Shown piece by piece: positions 19,136-28,667 of a stretch of 64,000 bases of DNA. The translations under genes and the position numbers were made by a program. Source of the stretch: Shewanella subflava (lineage in GTDB: Bacteria > Pseudomonadota > Gammaproteobacteria > Enterobacterales > Shewanellaceae); contig NZ_JAPDMX010000025.1 in NCBI RefSeq assembly GCF_025971955.1, positions 103,428-167,427 on the forward strand, in the 5' to 3' direction. Every line of letters begins with the position of its first letter. The first letter of the stretch is position 1. The notes beneath the pieces are model-generated. The model ran no database searches. It saw only the letters and a list, made by a program, of their open reading frames with translations, and was not told the origin of the DNA.

Positions 19136-19702
19136 TTAATTGTTCAAGAATTGATGCAGCTCATCGTCATTGAGGATTTCTGTGGTTAATTTATCTATTA
19201 ACTTATTAATGTCTAATTCGAGTGTTGCGAAGTCAGGACTAAATGCGCCTTTTAGGTAGCCATTACCACTAAAGCTTTTGGTAAACTCTTGACGTGAATT
19301 TGTCGCTTTCACATTGATAACTAGACGTGTTTTAGCCTCATAATTCATTGTGTTATCAGTGACATCCGTCAGCAAATATTCCAGCTGGAATTGCACTTGC
19401 TTACTTGCAGCAGGATCTATTACATAACCAGCTTTGCGCATACCTGCACGAAACAGGGCATCAAGTTGTACTCGAACAGGCTCACTGGCGCTGACTAATC
19501 TTGGTGGTTTTGGTGCTTGATCAAATTGAACAATAAAGTTTTTAGATCGAGTATCAACCATTTCAAAACTGATAGCGGTGTCATTATTGGTGTGTAAACT
19601 CACGGCTCCCAGTGTGGGATTTAATGCAATGTGAGTGGGCTCGTTGCTAGCACAAGCGCTTAATAACAGAATGCTCAGTACAGTTGGAATTATTTTTTTC
19701 AT
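19136..19702 (-). CDS. YajG family lipoprotein
   Basis: A 188-residue lipoprotein with lipobox LLLSAC (C17) and a domain resembling YajG, the conserved lipoprotein encoded next to ampG in enterobacteria. A at +2 suggests outer membrane sorting. Function unknown. It precedes the cyclophilin gene on the same strand and is divergent from the DUF2804 gene. The YajG assignment rests on family shape (VSLHTNNDTAISFEMVDTRS, conserved near residue 40) and context rather than on strong identity. Confidence 0.78.
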   Translation of the reverse strand: MKKIIPTVLSILLLSACASNEPTHIALNPTLGAVSLHTNNDTAISFEMVDTRSKNFIVQFDQAPKPPRLVSASEPVRVQLDALFRAGMRKAGYVIDPAASKQVQFQLEYLLTDVTDNTMNYEAKTRLVINVKATNSRQEFTKSFSGNGYLKGAFSPDFATLELDINKLIDKLTTEILNDDELHQFLNN

Positions 19703-19876
19703 AGTGACGTTTATAAATCATTGTGTTAACAAAATACAGATAGCTAAAGGATACCAGAAATCTTTCTTTTTAACAGAGTCGGTATTGTCATTAGATTGGC
19801 GATTCATGTTGATTGACAATCCGTATTGTTCAGGTCAAGTTAACAGTAATAACGATGTTAACTCTATGGATGTATT

Positions 19877-20902
19877 ATGCAGCTTGTGCAACCGCAACTG
19901 GCTCCGGTAAATTTAATTGGTCCTGATGGTCAACCTATTTTTGGTTTATTTGATGGCAGTGTTGAAAACCTCAATCTAAAGGCATTTAAGTACCATAACG
20001 AAATGGACAGAACCGCATCGTTTATGGCCAAACATTTTGATTTTAAACAGTTTCAATTTGTCAGTATTGTTACTCAACGATATATTTTAGGTTTAGCCAT
20101 TGCGGATATTCGATATGCTGCATCAAGCTTTTGTTATCTTTATGACATTAAATCGAATCGTTTAGTGCAGTCTGAGTGGTTAAGGCCATTTGGTGTAGGT
20201 TGCCGTTTAAGTGCATCCCCGCAAAAGGGGACTGCTAGGGTAGGTAGTAAACAGCATCATTTCGAGTTTGATATTAAAGAGGGGCATTGGCACGTCAATA
20301 TTATTCTAACCAATATTCAAGCTAAGCTAACCTTGACTGCGCCGCCATTGAGTTTACCCCTGAGTTTATCAACCCCAACGGGCTATAACGGCTGGACCTA
20401 TACTCAAAAACATAATGCACTGGCTGTCACAGGGGAACTGACCATTTTTAGTGAGCCGCAACCATTACAACATGCTTTGGCAAGTTATGATTTTTCAGCA
20501 GGTTATATGCGGGCTAAAACGGCCTGGCGCTGGGCTTCGATTAATGCTTTGACGCCGCAAGGCACCATAGGTTTAAATTTGGCTGCAGGGGTAAATGAAA
20601 CGGGAAATACTGAGAATGTGATGTGGGTAAATGGCCAGCGACACTTTTTAGGTGCCGCTAACTTTCTGTTTAACCGTCATACCAGTGATGATTTTTGGCA
20701 AATAACCACAAATGATGGGCAAGTCGATTTAACGTTTAGGGCACTCAATTGTCGCAAAGAGAAACTAAATCTTGGTTTTATCAAAAATAACTTTCGCCAA
20801 TATATAGGCTATTACAGTGGGGTGTTGGTTGATAATGAAGGTAAAAAGTATCAACTCCACAATCAACTTGGGTTAGCTGAAGATCATTTTGCGAAATGGT
20901 AA
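19877..20902 (+). CDS. DUF2804 domain protein
   Basis: A 341-residue protein of the DUF2804 family, recognised from the early LIGPDGQPIFGLFDGSVENLN, the region FQFVSIVTQRYILGLAIADIRYAASSFCYLYD (about 55-85) and the C-terminal RQYIGYYSGVLVDNEGKKY. No signal peptide or membrane span. The family is uncharacterised; the repeated beta-strand character fits a lipid- or carotenoid-hydratase-like barrel, which is only a guess. The next gene, a fatty acid hydroxylase family member, starts 37 bases later, so a shared lipid-related role is possible. Confidence 0.82.
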   Translation: MQLVQPQLAPVNLIGPDGQPIFGLFDGSVENLNLKAFKYHNEMDRTASFMAKHFDFKQFQFVSIVTQRYILGLAIADIRYAASSFCYLYDIKSNRLVQSEWLRPFGVGCRLSASPQKGTARVGSKQHHFEFDIKEGHWHVNIILTNIQAKLTLTAPPLSLPLSLSTPTGYNGWTYTQKHNALAVTGELTIFSEPQPLQHALASYDFSAGYMRAKTAWRWASINALTPQGTIGLNLAAGVNETGNTENVMWVNGQRHFLGAANFLFNRHTSDDFWQITTNDGQVDLTFRALNCRKEKLNLGFIKNNFRQYIGYYSGVLVDNEGKKYQLHNQLGLAEDHFAKW

Positions 20903-20939
20903 TGATGTTTTGCTTTATGGAAGAAGAACGGAAAACGAA

Positions 20940-21818
20940 ATGAATTTTGATTGGCTGATATCCCATCCGGAACTATTACTGCTAGTGCTCGCACCGCTAT
21001 TTTTTGTGTGTATTTTACTTGAATGGCTTGCTAGAAAACGTTTGCCTGCGAGTGCTCAGTATCGTGGCGTTGAAGTTATGTGTAATTTAGCACTTGCGAC
21101 TATGCATCAACTTGCCGATTTGCTCAGTGGATTATTGATTGCCAAAGTGTATTTGTGGCTGTTTGGCTGGCGCTTATTTGATATTCAAATGACACTGGTG
21201 AGTTTCATCGTTTTGCTGGTTGCTCAAGATTTTTGTTATTACTGGTTTCACCGTGCCAGTCATCGTATTCGTTGGATGTGGGCTGCACATGTTGTACATC
21301 ATAGCTCAGAAAATATGAATTTTAGTACTGCGTTTAGGCAAAGCCTAATGTATCCATTAGCGGGGATGTGGCTATTTTGGCTACCACTTGTTGTCATAGG
21401 CTTTGACCCAAACTGGGTTGTGTTCGCGGTGTTGCTTAATTTAGGTTTGCAATTTTTTGTGCATACTCAGGCTGTAAAAACACTTGGTTTCATTGAGTAT
21501 ATTTTTAATACGCCATCCCATCATAGGGTGCACCATGGGCGTAATCCGCAATATATAGATAAAAATTACGCCGGTGTATTAATTATTTGGGATAAGATAT
21601 TTGGCACGTTTGAGCCAGAAGTTGCCACGGTTGAATATGGCATCACTAAGCCAGTAAACAGTGTTAATCCGATTACGGTAACATTTGCAGAATGGCGAGA
21701 TTTATTGAAAGACCTTGGCGCGCCTAACTTAACAGCCTGGCAAAAAGTTAAACTGTTGTTTTCACCACCACAAACCGCGCATTCACCCAATCATGACCCC
21801 GTTGATAGAGAGCAATAG
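20940..21818 (+). CDS. Fatty acid hydroxylase/sterol desaturase family protein
   Basis: A 292-residue integral membrane di-iron enzyme of the FA_hydroxylase superfamily. Histidine boxes are visible: HRASH, HVVHHSS, HTQ and HHRVHHGRN. Four hydrophobic spans (about 8-28, 50-72, 75-95, 140-170) surround them. Members hydroxylate or desaturate lipids; the substrate here is unknown. I start at the ATG at 20940, which has GGAAAACGAA upstream; an ATG at 20889 would overlap the DUF2804 gene. The C-terminal 40 residues are polar. It probably belongs to one transcript with DUF2804. Confidence 0.88.
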   Translation: MNFDWLISHPELLLLVLAPLFFVCILLEWLARKRLPASAQYRGVEVMCNLALATMHQLADLLSGLLIAKVYLWLFGWRLFDIQMTLVSFIVLLVAQDFCYYWFHRASHRIRWMWAAHVVHHSSENMNFSTAFRQSLMYPLAGMWLFWLPLVVIGFDPNWVVFAVLLNLGLQFFVHTQAVKTLGFIEYIFNTPSHHRVHHGRNPQYIDKNYAGVLIIWDKIFGTFEPEVATVEYGITKPVNSVNPITVTFAEWRDLLKDLGAPNLTAWQKVKLLFSPPQTAHSPNHDPVDREQ

Positions 21819-21852
21819 CGATAAAAAATCTTCACCAGTGCAGGGGAGCCGC

Positions 21853-22986
21853 TTATTGCTTAATCGCCTGTAAAATAACGAACTTACCGTTTGATGCTAT
21901 CGTGGTGCAATTTTTAAAAATACGTTTTATTTTTACGTGATAGGCTAAATGGCGATTACCCACTATGTGTAATACGCCGCCTGACGCGAGTTTACGATAG
22001 GCATCTAAGAACATCTGCCAGGCAATATGATCCGTTATCGCTTCTCCTTGATGAAAAGGAGGATTACATAACACCAGGTCAGGTGTCTCATCACCAAGAT
22101 TTGTTAAGCAATCATCCCAATGAAATTCTGCTTTGGCTTGAAGCTGATTCGCTTGATAGTTAATCCGACTTGATTCGACTGCCATTTCAGAGTCATCTAC
22201 AAAATGAATTGTTGCATTAGGGTGTTGCTGTGCAGCACGTAAACCTAAGATGCCATTACCACAGCCTAAATCAATAATATTACGGTATTCACCTTGAGGC
22301 ATATTATCGAGCATAAATCGTGCGCCAATATCGAGCTTGTTAGCCGCAAACACGTTAGTGAGGTTATTAATTGTTAAGTTTAACTCTTTGACATCCCAGC
22401 TAATATTTTTAGGCAGTTCGCGCTCAAATCCATCACTAATACAGCTAATAATACGTGTTTTCTTCCAAGTTAAACTCGCTGACGCATGGCCTAAATTTTT
22501 GGTGATCAACTCAATGATTGCTTTGTTAATTGATTTGGCTTTAGCGCTAATTAACACCTGTACTCCCTTTGGTAATACATGGGACAGGCGCTGTAATTGA
22601 TGAGCGAAGTAGCTTAAATTTTTAGGTAACTTCATTAACACCAGCTGAATATTGTCGGGCAGTAACTCTCGGCTATTAAAGTTGCTGATATGATCCATGC
22701 TGAGTTGATTAACCAGTAAGTTTTGTTGTGCCCCTAATAAACTGGTTTTAGCATCCGTTTCAACCATTAATGGCCAATTGGGGTTAATAGTGGTTAATGC
22801 ACACTGAAGGGCGCCGAAGCTGTCATTAATAATCGCAGTATTGACAGGCTCAAGTTGATGTTCAAGTAGATATTTGACTAGGTGTTCATCACCAGCATCC
22901 CATGCCTGTAGATTAGATTCTTGCTGTTTAGGGTAGCGCAATAGTGTAAGTTCGATACCTTGGCAGGAGAATTGGCTAGCGGTCAT
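21853..22986 (-). CDS. rlmG: 23S rRNA (guanine-1835-N2) methyltransferase
   Basis: A 377-residue SAM methyltransferase with the RsmC/RlmG two-domain layout: a degenerate N-terminal methyltransferase-like half and a C-terminal catalytic half with [17 protein letters not shown] (about 240-256) and the base-methylation motif NPPFHQG (about 307-313). It should methylate N2 of G1835 in 23S rRNA. RsmC (16S G1207) is the main alternative; the N-terminal sequence and length favour RlmG. Single gene convergent with the hydroxylase gene. Confidence 0.9.
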   Translation of the reverse strand: MTASQFSCQGIELTLLRYPKQQESNLQAWDAGDEHLVKYLLEHQLEPVNTAIINDSFGALQCALTTINPNWPLMVETDAKTSLLGAQQNLLVNQLSMDHISNFNSRELLPDNIQLVLMKLPKNLSYFAHQLQRLSHVLPKGVQVLISAKAKSINKAIIELITKNLGHASASLTWKKTRIISCISDGFERELPKNISWDVKELNLTINNLTNVFAANKLDIGARFMLDNMPQGEYRNIIDLGCGNGILGLRAAQQHPNATIHFVDDSEMAVESSRINYQANQLQAKAEFHWDDCLTNLGDETPDLVLCNPPFHQGEAITDHIAWQMFLDAYRKLASGGVLHIVGNRHLAYHVKIKRIFKNCTTIASNGKFVILQAIKQ

Positions 22987-23424
22987 GTTTTTACCCAGAT
23001 TTTTGTTGCACTAAAGCTGCTAATTATCTCAGCTCAGGCCTAAGAATGAAATCAATTAATGTGATATGCACACGGTTAAATATTATATTGAGGGGGATTT
23101 TGACAGGCAAATGCAGTATGTCGTTTTATGCTCATTTCCCCAAGCTACAGAACAACATATTGCTTACATTAAAAGATTAATCACAGGCTACATGATAAAA
23201 GCTAGCGAATAGATCGTGAAACTAAGCATTATGAGATTTAATCGACACGCTCAAATGGCATAAATATCGCGCAGCAAAGTAGTAAAACAGGCCTTAACAA
23301 GGTTAATCATTAATAGGCTAGGGCGTTTTATGTTTGTTGATAAATTATGCAATGGGCTATTTGCCAGTTAATGTAGGTTATGCGTATGATAAACAGATAA
23401 ATACAGCTAAAAAAAAGGAATGTT
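22987..23424. other. 438-base gap, no feature recognised
   Basis: AT-rich sequence between the divergent rlmG and the small membrane protein gene. I see no tRNA, no repeat shared with the rest of the window, and no ORF with a convincing start. Promoters of both flanking genes must lie here. Confidence 0.5.
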
Positions 23425-23835
23425 ATGAAGGGCGCTGGTGGAACATCGGGGGGAATTGGAGCGTTTTTGACTGGCTTGGTTATGATGTGTGGCGGTTTTT
23501 ATATGCTGTTAAACGCCATCAAAGTAACTAGCTCATTTGGTTTTAGCCAAAGTCTGTATTACGTTGGCGGCATGAGTCTAACCAGTGGGATGATAATGAT
23601 CCCTTTTATGTTTGGTGTAGGGCTGATGTTTTATAATGCGAAAAATGTGTTGGGTTGGATCCTGACTTTTGGGTCTTTAGTTGCACTTGTATTTGGGGTT
23701 ATTAGCTCAATTAATTTTCGTTTTACCCATATGAGTGCATTCGATTTGATTGTTATTTTAATCTTGAGTGTGGGTGGCTTAGGGATATTTTTGCGATCTT
23801 TGAAAGCCTTCGACAAAAACATCCCTGATACATAA
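23425..23835 (+). CDS. Uncharacterised small membrane protein
   Basis: A 136-residue protein with four hydrophobic spans (about 10-30, 45-68, 73-92, 104-125) and a glycine-rich N-terminus (MKGAGGTSGGIGAFLTGLVMM). A good ribosome site (AAAGGA) lies six bases before the ATG. I do not recognise a family. The pattern is that of a conserved small inner membrane protein; no catalytic motif is visible. It is convergent with the prepilin gene. Confidence 0.72.
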   Translation: MKGAGGTSGGIGAFLTGLVMMCGGFYMLLNAIKVTSSFGFSQSLYYVGGMSLTSGMIMIPFMFGVGLMFYNAKNVLGWILTFGSLVALVFGVISSINFRFTHMSAFDLIVILILSVGGLGIFLRSLKAFDKNIPDT

Positions 23836-23883
23836 CCATAGTAATATGTTGTTAATCAAAATAAATGGCTTAATAATTTTTTA

Positions 23884-24387
23884 CTAACATCCAGTTGTGA
23901 CCACATTAATAATTGGCCGCTGATTGATTGAGGTGGCTTGACGATAACGCAAGTAACACGCAGCGGTGCCTGCATCTTCAGTGATAAAGCCATGCCAATA
24001 GATCCAAGCACCAGGAAATATACTCGCGCGTTTATTCCAGTCTCCATCCACATCCGGAACATTCATCAATAAATCAATACCGGCAGCGGTGCCATCTGGA
24101 TAACCGAAAGCTAAATTAACATCAATACCATCAATGTTAAGGGTGCTGCTTGATAGTTTTTCCACTCCTGCAATAGCCGCTTTCGAATAAGTGAGGCTGG
24201 CCGCTGTTTGCATAGCGCTTTCCATTCCATCCATTGTGGATATGATGGCATCACGACGTAAATCAATAAATTTACTCGACGCAACGATAGCTAATATCGC
24301 TAATATGATAATAACCACAACTAACTCTATTAATGTAAAGCCCTGTGAGTGTGATAAAAATTTATTTTTCGAATTATTCATATTCAT
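23884..24387 (-). CDS. Orphan type IV prepilin-like protein
   Basis: A 167-residue protein with a type IV prepilin leader: a basic, Asn-rich 16-residue leader ending in G16, cleavage before F17, E at +5 (FTLIE), then the hydrophobic helix [19 protein letters not shown]. The MSHA-like (MshA/MshB) subclass is suggested by the sequence after the helix (FIDLRRDAIISTMDGMESAMQ). Two cysteines near the C-terminus could form the D-region disulfide. No assembly genes are nearby, so it would depend on the pilus machinery encoded elsewhere. A second such gene lies at 33724. Confidence 0.88.
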   Translation of the reverse strand: MNMNNSKNKFLSHSQGFTLIELVVVIIILAILAIVASSKFIDLRRDAIISTMDGMESAMQTAASLTYSKAAIAGVEKLSSSTLNIDGIDVNLAFGYPDGTAAGIDLLMNVPDVDGDWNKRASIFPGAWIYWHGFITEDAGTAACYLRYRQATSINQRPIINVVTTGC

Positions 24388-24544
24388 TCAATTAAAGACA
24401 TTAAGTTAACTATCGCCTAGATATTGAAATCCATTGTAACAGCAATTGTTAATATTTTGCTTCATTTTTGGTTTGATAATACATCTACAATAATGGGTTT
24501 TGTTGTTACTATCTGGTTAACTTAGTTTTTAGCGGATTATTACA

Positions 24545-26347
24545 TTGACTCTTACTACCTTGAAGGCCCCGTCGGTTGACGCTTCTTCACACACTTCATC
24601 TTATCGTGTTCTCCCTTGGATTATGAGTTTCCTGCGTCCTTATAAAGTGAAAGTTTTTGCGGCAATTGTATTTTTATTTATCGGTTCGCTTGCCTGGTTG
24701 TCGCTGGGGCAAGGGGTAAAGTTGATGGTTGATGAGGGATTTATTGCTAACAATAGCGACAGATTAAATGAAATCATTTTGTTGATTGTTGCCATTACAA
24801 TTGTCAGTGCCTCTGCAGTGTTTTGTCGATTCTATTTGATGACCTGGTTGGGAGAGCGCGTTAGCGCTGATATTCGATTAAAAGTGTATTCACACTTACT
24901 GACTTTATCACCGTCTTTTTTTGCCTCTCAACGTACGGGAGAAGTCATTTCTCGTTTTACCGCTGATACAACATTGCTGCAAAGTGTCGTTGGCTCAAGT
25001 TTATCGATGGCCTTACGGTCGTCTGTTACTGTGTTGGGGGGCATTATTATGATGGGATTTACCTCGGTAAAACTCACCGGATTAGTTTTGCTGGCCGTGC
25101 CACTAGTATTAGGCCCCGTGGCATTTTTTGGCAACAAAGTGAGGCGCTTTTCACGCGAGAGTCAAGACAAGCTTGGTGATCTTGGTGCCTATATAGATGA
25201 AACCCTACACGAAATACATACAGTACAAGCCTATACCCATGAAGCTGAAGATAACGCCGCGTTTGCAACTCGCGTTGAAGCCGTGATGAGTGTAGCAAGA
25301 GGGCGTATAAAATACCGTGCTTTGCTTATTTCTACGGTAATGTTTTTAAGTATTTCGGCGATTGCATTTGTGACATGGGTTGGCGCTCAAGATGTCATGT
25401 TAGGCAAGATCTCCGCCGGAGAGCTTTCCGCCTTTATGTTTTACGCTGTTATGGTAGCGGGTGCTGTGGCAACGATCAGTGAAGTATTTAGTGAAATTCA
25501 ACGGGCATCGGGTGCAACGGAACGGTTAATTGAGTTGAGCCAAGTGCCAACCGATATTATCGAGTTAGCACAACCGCAGCCGTTAATCGGCAACACACAA
25601 GGTGCGTTATCATTATCTGAGTTAGTGTTTGCTTATCCATCAGAGCCTAATACCGAGGTGATTAATCAGTTAAATGTAGACATTAAAGCCGGCGAACGAG
25701 TGGCTTTAGTTGGCCCCAGTGGTGCAGGAAAGAGCACGCTATTCGAGTTGTTATTACGTTTTTATCAACCTAAATCGGGGACAATATCATTAGATGGAAT
25801 GGATATTGCCAATTTGTCTTTATCACAGCTGCGCCAGCAGTATGCTTTAGTTCCGCAAGAGTCGGTTATTTTTGCCGCAAGTGTGTTTGAAAATGTCCGT
25901 TATGGACGAATTGATGCGACGGCTGAAGAAGTTAAGCAGGCCTGTATAGCGGCAAAAGCTGACGAGTTTATTATTGATTTTCCACAGGGCTATGAAACCT
26001 ATTTAGGTGAGCGAGGCGTGCGTTTATCTGGGGGGCAAAAGCAACGTATTGCGATTGCCAGAGCAATTTTAGCCAATAGGCCAGTTTTACTATTAGATGA
26101 AGCGACGAGTGCACTTGATGCGGTAAGTGAAATTAAGGTGAAACAAGCCTTAGAGACATTGATGCAGGGGCGGACAACATTGATTATTGCTCATCGGTTA
26201 GCCACTGTGATTAATGTTGATCGTATTTTAGTGTTAGATAAAGGCCAGTTAGTTGCATCCGGAACTCACAATCAACTTATGCAATCGAGTGAGCTTTACC
26301 GCGAGTTCGCTAATTTGCAATTATTGTCTGAACAGCCTGAAACCTAA
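24545..26347 (+). CDS. ABC exporter, fused permease and ATPase (MsbA/lipid-export-like)
   Basis: A 600-residue half-transporter: six-helix type I exporter domain (about 25-320) and nucleotide-binding domain with Walker A GPSGAGKST (about 390), Q-loop VPQESVIF, signature LSGGQ (about 494), Walker B VLLLDEATS (about 515) and H-loop IIAHR. It probably works as a homodimer. The substrate is not evident; similarity to MsbA-like and multidrug exporters is general. The start is a TTG at 24545 with a weak upstream AGCGGA; the first 25 residues are variable in such proteins, so a later start is possible. Confidence 0.88.
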   Translation: MTLTTLKAPSVDASSHTSSYRVLPWIMSFLRPYKVKVFAAIVFLFIGSLAWLSLGQGVKLMVDEGFIANNSDRLNEIILLIVAITIVSASAVFCRFYLMTWLGERVSADIRLKVYSHLLTLSPSFFASQRTGEVISRFTADTTLLQSVVGSSLSMALRSSVTVLGGIIMMGFTSVKLTGLVLLAVPLVLGPVAFFGNKVRRFSRESQDKLGDLGAYIDETLHEIHTVQAYTHEAEDNAAFATRVEAVMSVARGRIKYRALLISTVMFLSISAIAFVTWVGAQDVMLGKISAGELSAFMFYAVMVAGAVATISEVFSEIQRASGATERLIELSQVPTDIIELAQPQPLIGNTQGALSLSELVFAYPSEPNTEVINQLNVDIKAGERVALVGPSGAGKSTLFELLLRFYQPKSGTISLDGMDIANLSLSQLRQQYALVPQESVIFAASVFENVRYGRIDATAEEVKQACIAAKADEFIIDFPQGYETYLGERGVRLSGGQKQRIAIARAILANRPVLLLDEATSALDAVSEIKVKQALETLMQGRTTLIIAHRLATVINVDRILVLDKGQLVASGTHNQLMQSSELYREFANLQLLSEQPET

Positions 26348-26372
26348 TTTACCATCACTTCAGATTATTGAA

Positions 26373-26406
26373 CCCATAAAAAGATGCCAAAGCATCTTTT
26401 TATGGG
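26373..26406. terminator. Bidirectional terminator between the ABC exporter and fadD
   Basis: CCCATAAAAAGATGC (26373-26387) pairs perfectly with GCATCTTTTTATGGG (26392-26406) around CAAA. The stem's own A and T runs act as U tracts on both strands. Confidence 0.85.
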
Positions 26407-26468
26407 GGCGGGGTGTTTACATCCTATTGTTGGCGAGTATTTAACCCGAAATTAGATAAACCGAGCGG

Positions 26469-28067
26469 CTATTTGCGGAGCTCTCTTCGCAAAATTTTCC
26501 CAACCGTGCTTTTGGGTAACTGTGGAGTGAACTCTAAAATGCGCGGTACTTTATAAGCGGTAAGTTGAGTGCGGCAATAGGCGTTAATGGCTGATTTTGC
26601 GGCATCATGATCTTGGTCGGGATCTTTGAGGACAACAACAGCTTTTACGGCTTCACCGGAATGATCATCAGCAACACCTACCACGGCACATTCCATAACC
26701 AGTTCATGTCCTGAAAGCACATCCTCTACCTCATTGGGATAAACATTAAAGCCAGAAACAATGATCATGTCTTTTTTACGATCGACAATCGAGTGGTAAC
26801 CATCTTCAGTGGCAATGGCAATATCACCGGTTTTGAAATAGCCCTCTTTTGTCATCACCTTGGCCGTTTCTTCAGGCTTATTCCAGTAACCTGACATAAC
26901 TTGAGGCCCGCTAACGGCAAGTTCACCTGCTATGCCTGTTTCAACCTCATTGTCATTCATATCCAGAATTTTAACTTTGGTGCTGAGTACAGGCTTACCA
27001 ATGGTGCCAAGACGCTGGTGACCTGGTGCATTTAAGCTGACAACGGGTGAGGTTTCAGATAAACCATAACCTTCAGAAATCATGCAGCCTGTAGTTTGTT
27101 GCCATAAATTGGCTGCCGCGCTTGTAAGAGCGGTGCCACCAGAGATAGTAATGGTCATTTTGCTAAAATCGAGTGCTTTAAATTCAGGCTGGTGGCATAA
27201 ACCGATGAAGAGGGTGTTCAGTCCCGCGAATCCGGTAAACGGATAAGACTTCATGGTTTTAATTAATCCACCAATATCACGTGGATTAGGAATGAGCACC
27301 GAGCAACCGCCCGATTCAAAATACAGTACAAGATTCACCATAAAGGCATAAATATGGTAAATCGGTAATGGCGCGACAAAGATATCATTACCTTCGCTCA
27401 TTGCACTGGCGATTCTGGATTTAACTTGGCCAGAGTTTGCCAACAGATTGCGGTGCGTGAGCATGGCGCCTTTTGATAAACCCGTTGTACCACCAGTGTA
27501 CTGCAAGGCGATTAAATCCCCATGACTTGGTTTTACTGGAATATAGGTATGTTGTTTTCCCCGCTTCAATACTGTATTGAACTCAACATTGTTGATTGCG
27601 GTTTTCGGTTGTACTTGCCCTGATATGAGATCTAAAGCATGGGTTGAAATAACATGTTCAATCGGAGTTGATTTCACCACTTTCGCTAATGACGGTAATA
27701 AATCCGATAAAACGACTAAGGCTTTGGCTCCCGAGTCATTAAATTGATGGATTAATTCACGCTCGGTATACAGAGGATTTGTATTCACTATCACGAAACC
27801 TGCACGAATAACACCATAAGCCGCAATAACAAATTGGGTGATGTTGGGTAACTGAATGGCGACACGATCACCAGGTTGGAGATTAGTGCAGTGTTGAAGA
27901 TAAGCGGCAAAATCTCGCGATAGTGTTTCTATTTCATCAAAGGTGGTGTTTTTACCTAGGCAAGCATAAGCCGTCTTACTGCCGTATTTGGCGCAACTTT
28001 TTTCTATTAAATCAACAATTGAGGAATATTTATCAAGGTCAAGTGCTGAATCTGCATCGTAAGCCAT
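26469..28067 (-). CDS. fadD: Long-chain fatty acyl-CoA ligase
   Basis: Activates fatty acids to acyl-CoA with ATP at the inner membrane, feeding beta-oxidation. The AMP-binding motif YTGGTTGLSKGAML and the ANL-family segments EGYGLSETSPVVS, GYFKTGDIA, DRKKDMIIVSGFNVYPNEVE and the C-terminal KSTVGKILRRELRK (catalytic lysine) are all present. I start at the ATG at 28067, six bases after AAAAGGTG; the longer GTG reading adds three residues. 532 residues is close to E. coli FadD (561). Upstream lies a candidate PsrA operator. Confidence 0.92.
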   Translation of the reverse strand: MAYDADSALDLDKYSSIVDLIEKSCAKYGSKTAYACLGKNTTFDEIETLSRDFAAYLQHCTNLQPGDRVAIQLPNITQFVIAAYGVIRAGFVIVNTNPLYTERELIHQFNDSGAKALVVLSDLLPSLAKVVKSTPIEHVISTHALDLISGQVQPKTAINNVEFNTVLKRGKQHTYIPVKPSHGDLIALQYTGGTTGLSKGAMLTHRNLLANSGQVKSRIASAMSEGNDIFVAPLPIYHIYAFMVNLVLYFESGGCSVLIPNPRDIGGLIKTMKSYPFTGFAGLNTLFIGLCHQPEFKALDFSKMTITISGGTALTSAAANLWQQTTGCMISEGYGLSETSPVVSLNAPGHQRLGTIGKPVLSTKVKILDMNDNEVETGIAGELAVSGPQVMSGYWNKPEETAKVMTKEGYFKTGDIAIATEDGYHSIVDRKKDMIIVSGFNVYPNEVEDVLSGHELVMECAVVGVADDHSGEAVKAVVVLKDPDQDHDAAKSAINAYCRTQLTAYKVPRILEFTPQLPKSTVGKILRRELRK

Positions 28068-28110
28068 AAAGATCACCTTTTAGTATTGTAATTATCTTGG
28101 GTGTAAACAA

Positions 28111-28129
28111 ATCAAACGAGTGTTTAGAT
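28111..28129. promoter_or_regulatory. Candidate PsrA (fatty acid regulator) operator
   Basis: The sequence ATCAAACGAGTGTTTAGAT contains CAAAC-N4-GTTT, matching the published Pseudomonas PsrA consensus (G/C)AAAC-N2-4-GTTT(G/C) except for the last base. It lies about 45-65 bases upstream of the fadD start, where a repressor would act. In Shewanella, PsrA is the expected controller of fatty acid degradation genes. The outer bases are not symmetric. Confidence 0.5.
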
Positions 28130-28667
28130 TAGTGTGCTTTTAGGCTTCAGGTCAATGAAAAACTGCTGTTGTGTGTGATGGTATCTCGCTCAGTATATGA
28201 TTGAATTTAAGAGTTTTTACTCTATTATTTTATTGAGGTGTTGCAGTTAAGTTTACATTTGAATTTAAGCAAAGTTGATCGAATGATGACCAAATTAAAA
28301 TCCTGTACTGTTACAACTATATAGTTGATTTATGGAACATATTTAAATGCAGGTTAACTATCATTGCATGTAAATTTTTTAGTACATTATGTTTGTGAAG
28401 AAATTCACTTAAAAAAGTTGAATTATTTGTTTTTTATTTAACGTATTGATTTTGATGTTTTTGTTTTGAATTTCTTATGGTTTTTGGGTTGTTTTCCATT
28501 AATTTTGTCTGTTATTCAGCAATAAGTATTAGCATTTGTTTTGATATTGTTATAAAAATGTAATTGGAATGATGATTTTTATCTTTGGGAGAGACAGTTT
28601 CTGACACAGGATGTGTTTGGAATAGTCATCAAGCATTAAACAAAATAATAATGACTGAGAACATATA
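28130..28667. promoter_or_regulatory. Long AT-rich region upstream of the TonB receptor gene
   Basis: Over 500 bases without a credible ORF, very rich in T and A runs (28375-28560), between divergent fadD and the receptor gene. Such length suggests regulation of the receptor, but I find no clear Fur box, riboswitch or terminator. The stretch ends in a plausible ribosome site region (ATGACTGAGAACATATA-ATG, weak). Confidence 0.4.

Noticed and set aside
23334..23531. Frame overlapping the small membrane protein start
   Set aside because: A different reading frame of the region; codon composition is poor and the gene at 23425 has the ribosome site.
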